DNA from: Lentisphaeria bacterium
Lineage (GTDB): Bacteria; Verrucomicrobiota; Lentisphaeria; Victivallales; Victivallaceae
Assembly (NCBI GenBank): GCA_017450705.1
Contig: JAFSTC010000073.1
Coordinates: 1-64,000 of the forward strand
Direction: 5' to 3'
Length of the DNA stretch: 64,000 nucleotides
Shown piece after piece: positions 25,500-35,200 of the stretch (position 1 is the stretch's first letter; each line of letters opens with the position of its first letter). The notes beneath the pieces were generated by a model that did not search any database, was not told the DNA's origin, and worked only from the letters and a program-made list of their open reading frames with translations. A program made the translations under genes and the position numbers.

Positions 25500-28139
25500 A
25501 TGAAGCTCGCATCGATTTCCCTTGTCTTTCTGACCGTCTCCGCGTTGTCGGCTTCGGTCGATTCCGCGCGGTTCATCCGTCAGGAAGGCGACAAAAAGAT
25601 CTTTTCGCTGCACGACTACGTGACTGCCTGTCTGAAGGCCGGGGAGAAGGAGATCTCCCTGCCCTCGGGACGGTATCATGCCGACAGGGGTGTTTCCGTC
25701 GTCGGCGGAAAAAACTTCACGATCGCCGGTTCGGGCACCGAAAAAACGGTCATCGTTTTTCAGCACCTGAAACCGATTCTGGAAGGGAAGGAGACGAAAT
25801 CCTCCGCCCCGGCCCACGGATTTTTTCTGGACAAGTGTTCCGATTTCCGGCTCCGGGATTTCTCGGTGGATTTCGACCCCCTGCCCTTCGTGCAGGGGAC
25901 GATCACGGAAGTCCGCAAGGGCGGGAAAGAATTCGTCCTCAAGCTGCACAAGGGTTATCCGCGGGCTCATGAATTCTACACCCGGGGGAACGTCTCCGGC
26001 GTCCTGATCTTCGACGGAAAAAGCCGCAGATTCAAACCCGGAGTCTACGAGAACTATTATCGGCAGACGATCCTCGACAAAGACACTTACCTTTGCACGA
26101 ACGCGGCTTTCGCGGAGTGGAACATCGACCGCATCCGTCCCGGAGACCTTGCCGCTTTCGGCTTCCGGAGCATCTGCGCCTTCCGCATGGAGCGCTGCAG
26201 CCGCTTTCTGCTCGAAAATCTGACCGTATACTCCGCGCCGGGCATGGGGTACTACTCCATGTATTCCCGGGACCACCGTTACCGCAACATCAGGATCGTC
26301 CGCGGAAAGAAACCGGACGGCGCAACGGAGGAAAGACTTCTTTCCGCCGTCGCCGACGCCTTCACCCATCGCTACGCGTTGAACGGGCCGATTCTGGAAA
26401 ACAGCGAATTCTCCTTCATGGGGGACGATTCGGTCAATATCAGCAGTCATATCCACCCCGTTGTGAAGATCGAAGGCCGTACCGTCACCATAGCGGCCCG
26501 CTATCCGGACTGCAGACTGGAACTTCTTTCCGATGTCCTCAACACCCGAAGCACCGCCGTCTTCGCCGCGTTCGGGGACTGGGGGATCACGGCGTCCCCC
26601 CGTCTGCTGGCCGTAAGCCCCCTCCGGGGGAAAGAGCCGCCGATCTCCGAAGATTTCCGAAAACGCTGGAAGCTGCGGACGGGCGGACAGGCCTTCTATC
26701 TGCTGACGCTCGGGGAGGATCTGCCCTCCGCGGTGAAAGTCGGCGACGGCGTTTATTTTCCCGATATGAACGGCCGCGGCTACGTCATCCGGAACAATTA
26801 TTTTCACGATCACCGCGCCGTGGGACTGCGCCTTATGGGCGAAGACGGTCTGGTGGAAAACAACCGCTTCGAACACATCGCCTTCGGCGCCGTCGAACTG
26901 GCCTGTTCGATGGGCATCTGGCGGGAGTCGGGCTGGTCGAAAAATATCACGATCCGCGACAACACGATCAGGAGCGTGAACGAGCACCCCGTCCAAAACG
27001 ATCACATGGGCGCGATCGCCTCCCGGGTCGAATACCGGGGATACCGTCCCGGGAAATTTCCGCACTGCCATGAAAACATCGTCATTTCCGGGAACCGTAT
27101 CGAAAACACTTTCGCCGACGGCATTTCTCTGGTCGGCGCAAAAAATGTCCGGATCGAGAACAACACGATCGAAAACTACGATCTTGCTCCCACGGAGGCC
27201 CGGGGATACGCGGACGATCTGGTCGCGGGTTACGGTCTGTGCGTCCAGCAGTCCGGCGAGGTCCGGCTCGCGGGGAACAGGATCTCTCCCCCCGGCAGAT
27301 TTTCCCGCGGCAAAAGCGCCGTCAATCCGCCGGGCAGGAAAGAACTGGCGGCCGCCGATGCCCGCGCCCTGTGGGGGATCCCGGATGGCAAGCCGCACAA
27401 AAATCTGCTCTGTCCCCAATATGACCCCAAGGGCGGAGTGATCCTGCGTCTGGGGGACGAGGTCATTCTGAACGACGCCAACGGCATCGGCGTCCTGAAA
27501 ACCGTGCCTGCGGAACGCGGGATCGCCGGCTGGGGATATCTCGATTGGCAGAGACGGACGCCCGCCCCGCGGAAAACCGTCTCGGAAAACGGAAAAGCCG
27601 TCACCTTCTCGACGACCGACGAAAGCATGACGATCCGCAAAGTCTGCACCATGGTCTCACCCGGCGAGTTTCAGCTTGCCGTATCCGGAGAATGCAAAAC
27701 GGGAGACACCATTTCCTGGACGGCCGTTCTCCCGGAACGGGTTTATTCCAACGCGGTCATCGTCGAAAGCGACGGGAGCGGGTATCCCCTCCCGAAAATC
27801 AGTCCTCTGTCTCCGGATTGTTTCAAGGGCCGGAAATACACGCGGGACGTGCTGCGTCACCACCTCGGACGTCTGACCGTTCAACTGCCCGGAGGTCAGA
27901 GGATCCGTTTCGAACTGGAGGCGGGAATTCCGGCCGGGGAGACTCCCCGCGATCTCCATTGGTTCCTCATGGGAGGACGGGATCCCCGCACAGGACAGTC
28001 GTCGGATTTCATTTTGCGGAATCGTCTGCGTTACACGAACGGAAAAAACGCCGGCGGCAAATTCGATCTGAAATTGAAAGTTGCCGTTCTGCCTTCGGGG
28101 AAAGAAGAAAACCAGCGGGCGGAAATTCGAAATCCATGA
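25500..28139 (+). CDS. Secreted right-handed beta-helix protein (pectate-lyase/GH110-like fold)
   Basis: An 879-residue exported protein with a signal peptide of about 21 residues. Residues about 40-600 show repeated beta-helix rungs: VVGGKNFTIAGSG, FRLRDFSVDFDPLPF, ISGNRIENTFADGISLV and VRIENNTIENYD. FSFMGDDSVNIS near residue 305 provides paired Asp residues like those in polysaccharide lyases and GH28/GH110 enzymes. The last 250 residues form a beta-rich domain of unknown type. Closest general resemblance is to GH110-like galactosidases or lyases; activity is not certain. It is the last gene of the locus that starts at 18151. A 213-base gap follows, with no clear terminator. Confidence 0.75.
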   Translation: MKLASISLVFLTVSALSASVDSARFIRQEGDKKIFSLHDYVTACLKAGEKEISLPSGRYHADRGVSVVGGKNFTIAGSGTEKTVIVFQHLKPILEGKETKSSAPAHGFFLDKCSDFRLRDFSVDFDPLPFVQGTITEVRKGGKEFVLKLHKGYPRAHEFYTRGNVSGVLIFDGKSRRFKPGVYENYYRQTILDKDTYLCTNAAFAEWNIDRIRPGDLAAFGFRSICAFRMERCSRFLLENLTVYSAPGMGYYSMYSRDHRYRNIRIVRGKKPDGATEERLLSAVADAFTHRYALNGPILENSEFSFMGDDSVNISSHIHPVVKIEGRTVTIAARYPDCRLELLSDVLNTRSTAVFAAFGDWGITASPRLLAVSPLRGKEPPISEDFRKRWKLRTGGQAFYLLTLGEDLPSAVKVGDGVYFPDMNGRGYVIRNNYFHDHRAVGLRLMGEDGLVENNRFEHIAFGAVELACSMGIWRESGWSKNITIRDNTIRSVNEHPVQNDHMGAIASRVEYRGYRPGKFPHCHENIVISGNRIENTFADGISLVGAKNVRIENNTIENYDLAPTEARGYADDLVAGYGLCVQQSGEVRLAGNRISPPGRFSRGKSAVNPPGRKELAAADARALWGIPDGKPHKNLLCPQYDPKGGVILRLGDEVILNDANGIGVLKTVPAERGIAGWGYLDWQRRTPAPRKTVSENGKAVTFSTTDESMTIRKVCTMVSPGEFQLAVSGECKTGDTISWTAVLPERVYSNAVIVESDGSGYPLPKISPLSPDCFKGRKYTRDVLRHHLGRLTVQLPGGQRIRFELEAGIPAGETPRDLHWFLMGGRDPRTGQSSDFILRNRLRYTNGKNAGGKFDLKLKVAVLPSGKEENQRAEIRNP

Positions 28140-28305
28140 TCCGGGGCATCCGGGCAGTGTGCTTCTCACCTCCGAAACGCCCGAATCAGCGACCTCGAAG
28201 GTCGTCCGGGGTTTTGAAATGGAACGGCTGGACGACCGTTTTGCCCGGCTCATGACCTTTTTCAACCGCAACCCTGTATAACAGCCCCGGCCCGGCCCGC
28301 GGTCC

Positions 28306-28333
28306 TTGACTTTTCCCGGGGAGAGGATATATT
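28306..28333 (+). promoter_or_regulatory. Promoter of the membrane protein at 28353
   Basis: TTGACT at 28306-28311, a 16-base spacer and TATATT at 28328-28333 followed by AG. The expected transcript starts only about 12 bases before the TTG codon, so the leader is short but still contains GGAGGG. Confidence 0.7.
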
Positions 28334-28352
28334 AGCCGCGGGAGGGATCGCT

Positions 28353-29936
28353 TTGAAACGTCTGCTGAAGAAGATCTTCTGCCGGGATGATCCGGCGCGG
28401 GAGCTTGTCTTTGCGCTGGTGCTTCTCTTCTTCGGCAGCTGGTGCGTGTGGACCTGTACGGCCATGCTCGGGGAGTTCTCCCCCGTGCTGACGGGTTTCA
28501 TGTTTTGGACCGATTTGTGGGACCCGCATTCGCGCCTGATCTACTCGGCCAATTTCGTCCTCCCCTTCGTTTTTTTCATCTTCTTCGCTGTTCAGCTGGT
28601 CCGCACCGTCCGCGTTTACCGCAGGGAACTCCCCGGCCAGTGGCGGATCGGACTCGCCCTCCTGCCGATCGCGGCGCTGTTTCTCGCGGGCCTCTTCACG
28701 ACGGCCGCGATGCTGATCGCCTGGGACGTCTTCGACACGCGGGCGGAAAACATCTGTCTTTTTTCGGAACAGCCGTCGGTCGTCCCGGTTTACGCCGGAG
28801 CCGCCGCCGTGCCGGTGATGATACTGCTCGCCGCCAAAGCCGCGGCCGCCTTGACGGGGATTCCGTTCCGCAAGGTCTTCGGCCGCGGAACGATGGTTAT
28901 ATTGTTTCTTTTCGTCGGGCTCTATCTCTTTTCGGCGGCGTCCGCCGTCTCCGCAAGCCGGAAAACGGAAAAAAGCATCGCCGAAGCGGAAAAGTTTTTC
29001 TCTGCCCCGCTGACCGCGGAGGCTCTGAGACGCGGCTTTTACCGCGGGGAAAAACCCGACGGCAAATTCTGGAAGGAGATCGAAAAACTCAAAGGCGAGG
29101 CGGAAAAGGAGATCGGGGTCGACCGATTCCGAAAAATAACGGACTGGGAACTCAAGGCCCTGCCCGAAAAGGAAATGCAAACCTATCGGGACTTCCTCAC
29201 CCGCTCCCGCGCTCTGGAAGAGTGGGAGGCGCGCTTTGCCCGTCCCCTGCCCCCCGCGGAACGCGACTACCGGCCGGGAGGGATCGCCGGTATGCTTCTT
29301 CCGGAGTACGCCCCGTGCCGCGACTTCTGCCGTCTGCAGCTGGCGAAGATCCGCCTCGCCGTCCTCGACAAAGACCGGTCCCGCGCGCTGGAGGCGCTGC
29401 ACCGGATGGCCCCCGTCCGGGACTACCTGGGCCGCGTCCATAGCGTGCTCCCGGGACTCGTCCTGATCGGCTGCGAAAAGTGCCGCCTCGCGGGGCTGGA
29501 AACGCTTCTTGCCTCCCGTCTTCTCACCGAAGACGATCTGAAACGGGAGCGGGGATCCCTCGCGCAGGCCCTCGCGGAACTGCAAAGGGTCCACCGGCAG
29601 AGCATTTACGGCGAAGCCGTCCTCGCGCTGGACGACTGCGCTGGGGCGGCCCACGGCCGCCGGCTCGCCCCCGGAAAATACCTGCCGGGACTGTATCCCC
29701 TGCGCTGGCTCCTCCCCGCCGCGTGGGAGACCATGACCCGGAACCGGAAGTCCCTGATCGGCTATTTTCTGGTCGACGACCTGACGAAAGCCCTCCCGCC
29801 GGAGGGGATGCCCGTCCGCGAAAACAAACTCGCGCGTCTGATAATCCCCGCCCTCGCCCAGTACGGGAAACGTTTCCACGAGCTGGAAACGCGTTACCGG
29901 CTCATGCGGGAACAGATGACGCCGACGCCAAAATGA
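28353..29936 (+). CDS. Membrane protein of unknown function with large C-terminal domain
   Basis: A 527-residue protein with five likely membrane segments in its first 210 residues (LVFALVLLFFGSWCVW; FVLPFVFFIFFAVQLV; IGLALLPIAALFLAGLF; a segment at 145-165; VILFLFVGLYLFSAAS). A charged, helical C-terminal domain of about 310 residues, rich in Glu, Lys and Arg, follows and is probably coiled coil in part. I recognise no family. The start is TTG: GGAGGG lies 6 bases upstream of it and 7 bases after the promoter's expected start site, and there is no ATG nearby. It stands alone with its own promoter, followed by heptamer repeats that start at the base after its stop codon. Confidence 0.75.
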   Translation: MKRLLKKIFCRDDPARELVFALVLLFFGSWCVWTCTAMLGEFSPVLTGFMFWTDLWDPHSRLIYSANFVLPFVFFIFFAVQLVRTVRVYRRELPGQWRIGLALLPIAALFLAGLFTTAAMLIAWDVFDTRAENICLFSEQPSVVPVYAGAAAVPVMILLAAKAAAALTGIPFRKVFGRGTMVILFLFVGLYLFSAASAVSASRKTEKSIAEAEKFFSAPLTAEALRRGFYRGEKPDGKFWKEIEKLKGEAEKEIGVDRFRKITDWELKALPEKEMQTYRDFLTRSRALEEWEARFARPLPPAERDYRPGGIAGMLLPEYAPCRDFCRLQLAKIRLAVLDKDRSRALEALHRMAPVRDYLGRVHSVLPGLVLIGCEKCRLAGLETLLASRLLTEDDLKRERGSLAQALAELQRVHRQSIYGEAVLALDDCAGAAHGRRLAPGKYLPGLYPLRWLLPAAWETMTRNRKSLIGYFLVDDLTKALPPEGMPVRENKLARLIIPALAQYGKRFHELETRYRLMREQMTPTPK

Positions 29937-29985
29937 GGCAGGAGGCAGGAGGCAGGAGAGATGAGAGATGAGAGATGAGAGATGA
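29937..29985. repeat. Two adjoining heptanucleotide tandem arrays
   Basis: GGCAGGA occurs three times without a gap (29937-29957), followed directly by GAGATGA four times (29958-29985). The arrays begin at the base after the stop codon of the membrane protein. Copy number could change by slippage. The units have no spacers, so this is not a CRISPR array. Confidence 0.9.
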
Positions 29986-30154
29986 GATGGCAGGCGACGG
30001 GCCGGGGAGGAATTACCACTGCCCGCGGGCATAGAAACCGCCGAGAGGGCCGCTGTCGGACGGCCCAGCGGCAAATAAAACAACTGCGGCATGACTGTCA
30101 CCATACGGACCTCGCACGAGTAACAGAGAAGATAGGGGGTGAAGGGGGAAAGAA

Positions 30155-30263
30155 AATCGCGGAGGTACGACGCGATTGTCTTGCCCCTTCCGGCAAGCCG
30201 TTGCAAAATATGTGTGCGGTCTTTCCGCAGAAAAGCGGGAAGACCGCACATTTATTTTGCAAC
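30155..30263. repeat. Cluster of three hairpins, including a 64-base imperfect palindrome
   Basis: AATCGCG (30155-30161) pairs with CGCGATT (30171-30177); CTTGCC (30180-30185) with GGCAAG (30192-30197); and bases 30200-30228 pair with 30235-30263 at 26 of 29 positions around an AGAAAA loop. The last begins GTTGCAAAATA and ends TATTTTGCAAC. No T-run follows, so it is not a plain terminator. It could be a REP-type element or a structured RNA. Confidence 0.7.
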
Positions 30264-30421
30264 ACGTATTTCTGCCCGATGCCCGCGTGCCTCCGGCCTG
30301 CTCGCCTCCCCGTGCCACGGGGCGCCGGGGGGTGCGGGGGGCGGCGCAAGCGCCCCCGCATGACTCCACGGGCCTGCGCCGCGACTGCGAGGGGCAGGAG
30401 GAAAAAAAGAGATCGGCGTGC

Positions 30422-30427
30422 TATATT
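30422..30427 (+). promoter_or_regulatory. -10 box of the second DUF4838 gene
   Basis: TATATT followed by ATG, 36 bases before the start codon. No -35 hexamer can be seen at 16-18 bases upstream (the stretch there is purine-rich), which would fit an activated promoter. Confidence 0.45.
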
Positions 30428-30463
30428 ATGAAAACGACCGACCGGAAAGAAGGAGGCAAAAAA

Positions 30464-32197
30464 ATGAACGATCCGACGCTGGAACTGGCGCAGAACGAGA
30501 TGAAAAAATACGGTCTCAGGGGGGAACTTGTCATCGAACCGGGACTGCCCTCTTTCGAACTCCGGGGACGGCAAGGAGAGCTGGTCATCGCCGCGCCGGA
30601 CTCCCTCGAACTGCTCTACGGCGTCTACGACGCGGCGGAGCGCTTCGGCGGCTGGTGCTTTTTCGAGCCCGGACGGGACCGGTTCGACGAAAAGCGGATC
30701 GCGCCTGTTGAGGAGGGCGTCCTCTTCCCGGCCCGGCGGCCGCTGCTCAAGCGCCGGGGATTCATCCAGGAGTTCCCCTTCGACAGCGAGACGCGGGACC
30801 TCTTCGACTGGATGGCCAAAAACAAACTCAACTATCTCCTGGTGTGGATGAAGTATTACGACCACCTCTCCGACGAACTCAAGGCATACGCCCAAGTCCG
30901 GGGGATCGTCATCGAGAGCGGACACCACAACTTCAACTACTGGATCCCGGGGGAGAAGTACGCCGAGGCCCACCCCGAATTCTTCGCCGAGATCGGCGGC
31001 AAGCGGATCTCCCCCTCCATCGGGAAGAAGGAGCTTCTCCTCAGCGAACAGCTCTGCACCACCAATCCCGAACTCCGGCGGGAGATCGTCCGCAACATGC
31101 TTTCCTACTGCGAAAAGCATCCCGAGGTCAAGGTCATCTCGCTGATCCCCAACGACGGCTTCGGCTGGTGCGAGTGCGAAAACTGCTCCAAATTTTACGA
31201 CAAGTCCAAGAGGGGCGATCTCTACAGCCTGTCGGAACACGTCTACAAGGCCGACAGGATCTATCACGATCTATTGCGGGACGTCTCCGCGCAGCTGCGG
31301 CGCGTGCGGCCGGATATCTCCCTGAGCTTCTGCGCCTACTGCAACTACGGCGTCCCCTCCCCCGGTTTCCGGCTGGAGAAGGGCATGATGGTGCACGCGG
31401 CGACCTACTGGCGGTGCATCAACCACACCATCGACGACCCGAACTGCCCCTTCACCGCGCCCTACGCAGAGAACATCCGGCGCTGGGCCGAAGTGAAGCA
31501 CGGCGGCGAGATCAACATTTACGAGTACTACATGGGGGTCAACTTCTACCTCATGCTGCCCATGATCCACTTCAAAGAGATGTTCCATGAAATGAAGTGG
31601 TACGCCGACAACGGCGTGGACGGCATCCTGACCCAGTTCCACGTCTCCCACTGGAGCGTCTACGGCATGAACTACTGCCTGATGGCCCGGGCCGCCCGGG
31701 GCGAGGAGGAGGCGTCCTCCATCGACACCCTCTTTGAAATGCTCTTCGGCCCGGACGCGGAGGAGGCCAAGGCGTTTTACGGCCGGATCAAGTCGATGCT
31801 GAAAAACATGGGCCGCTGTCACATTCCCTACCCCCGGTCGCTCTTCCGCAGAACGAAGCTTGCGGACTTCCGGGCGCTGGAAGGACCGGCGCAGAGCCTC
31901 GCCGCCAAAGCGCCGCGGGACCGGTTCCGGGCCGACCTCGTCATCTGGACGCAGTACATGACGCGCTTCAAGGAGCTCTTCGACAAGGCGCAGGAAAAGC
32001 GCCTGACCGAGGAGGAGCTCCAGGCCTTTCTGGACTGGATCGGCTCCTTCGAGGACACCCGGGTCTTCGTCCGCGACCGGATCGCCATGTACTTCGAAGC
32101 CCTGCGGGAAGATCTGCGCACGGGCCGCGAGTGGATCCACTTCAATCTGGACTGGGAAGACGCCTACATCCGGCGTCACGACAAGCTGCTGGGGTAA
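30464..32197 (+). CDS. DUF4838 protein, cytoplasmic form
   Basis: A 577-residue protein sharing the DUF4838 landmarks of the secreted protein at 7246: an N-terminal half-domain with SLELLYGVYDAAERFGGWCF, and IPNDGFGWCECENCSKFY near residue 235, the C-x-C-x2-C motif. A barrel-type region with VHAATYWRCINH and GILTQFHVSHWSVYGMNY follows. It has no signal peptide, unlike the other copy, so it probably acts on imported oligosaccharides. AGGAGG lies 7 bases before the ATG at 30464. The open frame continues upstream into the repeat region, but that stretch is not protein-like. The gene on the other strand ends 4 bases after its stop. Confidence 0.8.
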   Translation: MNDPTLELAQNEMKKYGLRGELVIEPGLPSFELRGRQGELVIAAPDSLELLYGVYDAAERFGGWCFFEPGRDRFDEKRIAPVEEGVLFPARRPLLKRRGFIQEFPFDSETRDLFDWMAKNKLNYLLVWMKYYDHLSDELKAYAQVRGIVIESGHHNFNYWIPGEKYAEAHPEFFAEIGGKRISPSIGKKELLLSEQLCTTNPELRREIVRNMLSYCEKHPEVKVISLIPNDGFGWCECENCSKFYDKSKRGDLYSLSEHVYKADRIYHDLLRDVSAQLRRVRPDISLSFCAYCNYGVPSPGFRLEKGMMVHAATYWRCINHTIDDPNCPFTAPYAENIRRWAEVKHGGEINIYEYYMGVNFYLMLPMIHFKEMFHEMKWYADNGVDGILTQFHVSHWSVYGMNYCLMARAARGEEEASSIDTLFEMLFGPDAEEAKAFYGRIKSMLKNMGRCHIPYPRSLFRRTKLADFRALEGPAQSLAAKAPRDRFRADLVIWTQYMTRFKELFDKAQEKRLTEEELQAFLDWIGSFEDTRVFVRDRIAMYFEALREDLRTGREWIHFNLDWEDAYIRRHDKLLG

Positions 32198-32201
32198 GTT
32201 T

Positions 32202-35200
32202 TCACTCCGTCGTGTGCCGGATCTCCAGACTCCGCAGGAGCCCCGAGAAGCACTTCAGCTCCTTTTTATCGCGGGGATCGGTCCCGCCGAAGGTGAAGAC
32301 GCAGAGCCAGAGGGCGTATCCCGTTTGGGGGAAGTACTCCTTTTTCCCGTTCACCGCAAGCGTGAAGCCCCTGCCGTCATAGGAGAGGACGACCTTGTTC
32401 CACTCCCCGGGGACGGGGGACAACGCGCTTTTGTGGGTGTCCGTCTGGCTGTAGCGGCTCTTCATGTCGTGGGGACGGCGGTTCTTGAAGTCGATGACGA
32501 ACTTGCCGTTCTCCAGCCGGAGCTGGGCCCCGGCGAGGTACCCGGGACCGCACTGACTGAAGATCAGCTGGTCGTCGGGGGCGTCGAACTTGATTTCCGC
32601 CGATATCGAGTACCCCGCGCGCTGGGGCACGGTGGTCGGGGGGAAGGTCACGAACTGCCCCCGGCCCGGGGCGAAACGCAAGGCCCACTTGCCGTCGGGC
32701 AGTTTTTCCCAGTCCGGCCGGGGACGGCTGGGACGGTCCTTCTGCAGATCCTGAGCCAGCTGGGCTGAGAAGCTCACCGCGTTCTGAGAGTGCGCCGCGC
32801 CCTCGAAGCCCGAGGGGATGGTGCCGAGGGCCCCCAGAGCGCCGAAAAACTCCCGTCCCGCATCGCAGGAGAGCACGTCGGGCCCCAAGGCGGGATCGAA
32901 CTTGTAGACGATCCGGGGGACGCGCAGAGCATCGACTTCGAGATCGAAGGCCGCGCGGGCGGGATCGTAGACGCTGATCCGGCACCGCCGTCCCGCGGGG
33001 AGCGCGGGGGCAAAGGGCTTGCTCCACCAGACCCGGCCGTCCTTGGAAACGGCGCGGAACATCAGGATCCCCTCGGGCAGATCGTTTGCCAGCACGGTTT
33101 TGAAAGCGGCCTTTTCGCTGTCGAGGGGCAGCGGCAGGAGCTCCGGCTTGCAGGCGGTCTCCACGCCGAAGTGCAGACCGTCCTCGAAGGTCTTCATCCG
33201 GACGCCCCACGCCCCCAGCTCCCGGAGGGGGAGGCTCCACGAGAAGGGCCGCCCCTCGTCCGGGCCGCTCGTCCGGACGCCGGAAACGGTCAGGACCGCA
33301 TTCGCGACCTCTTTTGCGGGGACCGAGAACAGCGTGACGTTCTGATGGCGGCAGAAACGCGTCCGCTTCCTCGCGACCGGTTCCAGCCACGGGATCTGCC
33401 GGTACATTTTGTTGGCGACGACAAGAGAACTGTTGCGCTTGTGCCTGACCGGCTCGAAATAACAGGCTCCCGGGGCGTTGACAAGATCGAACGAGAGCGT
33501 GCCGAAATCGGTGCCGCGCTTGTTCATGTAAAGCGAGGAGATGCGGAAGAGCCGCCGGTCGGGATCGTTCTGCAGGAATTCGTTCTGCGGGTCATGGGCG
33601 AAGATCTCCATGGAGTTCTGGAGCGCCTCCACCGCGTTGAGCTTGTGCCCGGGGAACTCAAGCTCCACGTCGGCGGCGATTTTCCGGACCATGGGCTCGG
33701 CCAGGAAGCCCTCCCTGGTGAAACTGACCTTTTCCCCGGCGGGGAACATCAGGTTCCGCAGGGGGGTGCAGTACCAGCTGTAGTCCCGGCTGACCGTGGC
33801 GCGGATCACCGAGGCGGGGAGCCCCGAGTCGATCATGCGCTTCTTCCCCGCGAAGTCGATGACAAGATGGGGATACACCGCCCGGTGCGGCGCGATCTCT
33901 TCGGCGGGCAGGACGATGGTGTGGTCGGTGAGGCGCGAGGCGTCGAAATCGTACTTTTGAGAGGTAAAAAAGCATTTCCCCTCCTCGTCGAACAGCCGGA
34001 CTTCCACCGTGTAGGGGCGGCTTGCTTTCGTATCCGGCACGTTGAGGAGCTCCACCTCGAAGGGCGCGCCCAATATGGCCTGCCGCCGCTGGCTCACGAT
34101 CAGGTTGGGCAGCGAAAGATCGTCCCCCGGGAAGGGAACGGGGTCGTTCCCCCGCATGAGATCGCTGTAGTAGCGGTAGATCCGCGAGGAGGACCCGGGC
34201 TTGCACACCGTGGGGTCGATACAGGTGTCCTCGTTGGTCTCGTCCCACTCGACGCCGTGGATGAAGTCCACGTTGTGCTTGCGGCATAGTTCGAGGTAGG
34301 TGCGCAAGGTCTTCGTGCCCCGGCGGTCCAGGGTCTGGCTGCCCCAGTAATAGCTGTAGCCGGCCTGGACGCTCAAGCCGAGGATCTTGCCGCTTTTGAA
34401 CTTATCCTGAGCGCAGGCGGCGGCGTAGAGGGGCAGGAGCACTTCGTCGTAGAAGGGGGCAAAGAGGTTGCTGTCCCGGTCCGGCAGACGGTTGCGGAAC
34501 TGGATGCCCTCCCCCGCGTCCAGATAGGCGGTGAGCCGGTCGAAGCACTTGAGGATCATCACCGCGGAGACTTCGCCGTGATCGATGTAGTTGTGAAAGG
34601 GATCCCCGCCCGTCCCCCACAGGGAGCCCACGCCGTGGACGTAGGCGAGGTCGATCCCCGTCCTGGCTTTGACCTCCTTGAGCGCGGCGGCCACCCGGGA
34701 GGGGGAGTAGTTGTCGGAGTTGTAGGAAAAGGCCACGGGTTTGCCCTTGAAACGCCACGTGGGCCCCTCGGCGCAGGCTTTGATCTGCTCCATGTGGAGC
34801 GCCTGAAGTCCGTTGCGCCCGAACCAGAACACGGGGACCACTGAGGACTTTTCCCCCGCCAGCGCCCCCTGCACCGCGGCCTGACTGTAGATGATCGGGG
34901 CCCGGCCGCCGCCGATGAGGGGGGAGAATCCGTCGAACCCGGCCTGCCGCACAAGTTCGATGCTCTTGAGGAGGCTGGCCGTCTGGAACTCCTTCGGCGT
35001 ACCGTCCCACATGTCACGGGAGACGAAAATGTTGCGGTCGAACCACTTTTTGGGGCTGTAATAGAGCTTGCCCGAGCGGTAGATCACGGGCTCCGTGTAA
35101 AAGTGCCGCTTCCCGTCGGCCAGAGTCTTCTTTGCCGCGAGGCGCCGGATCTCCTTCATCAGCTCCCGGCCGAGGCGGAAGTCCTCGGGGGAGTTGGGAA

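Larger units (their letters stand above)
29937..30463. other. 527-base gene-free region rich in repeats and hairpins
   Basis: No convincing gene lies here on either strand; the open frames across it lack ribosome sites and read as repeat-derived Arg/Pro/Ser-rich strings. It holds the two heptamer arrays at its left end, a GGGCCG/CGGCCC stem-forming stretch near 30050, a run of three hairpins at 30155-30263, a G/C-homopolymer-rich stretch at 30300-30360, and a TATATT box at 30422. It looks like a collection site for intergenic repeats. Confidence 0.7.

Noticed and set aside
28081-28281. 66-codon open frame overlapping the end of the beta-helix gene
   Set aside because: Its start lies inside the longer gene, there is no ribosome site, and the sequence matches nothing I recognise. 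The end (MERLDDRFARLMTFF) looks somewhat protein-like, so it could be a gene remnant, but I cannot support it.
29937-29985. CRISPR array
   Set aside because: Units of 7 bases without spacers; no cas genes nearby. The 10-base units at 4270 were rejected for the same reason.
30200-30263. Integron attC site
   Set aside because: The palindrome ends read GTTGCAA at the left and TTGCAAC at the right, the opposite of the attC core order, and no integrase or gene cassettes are present.
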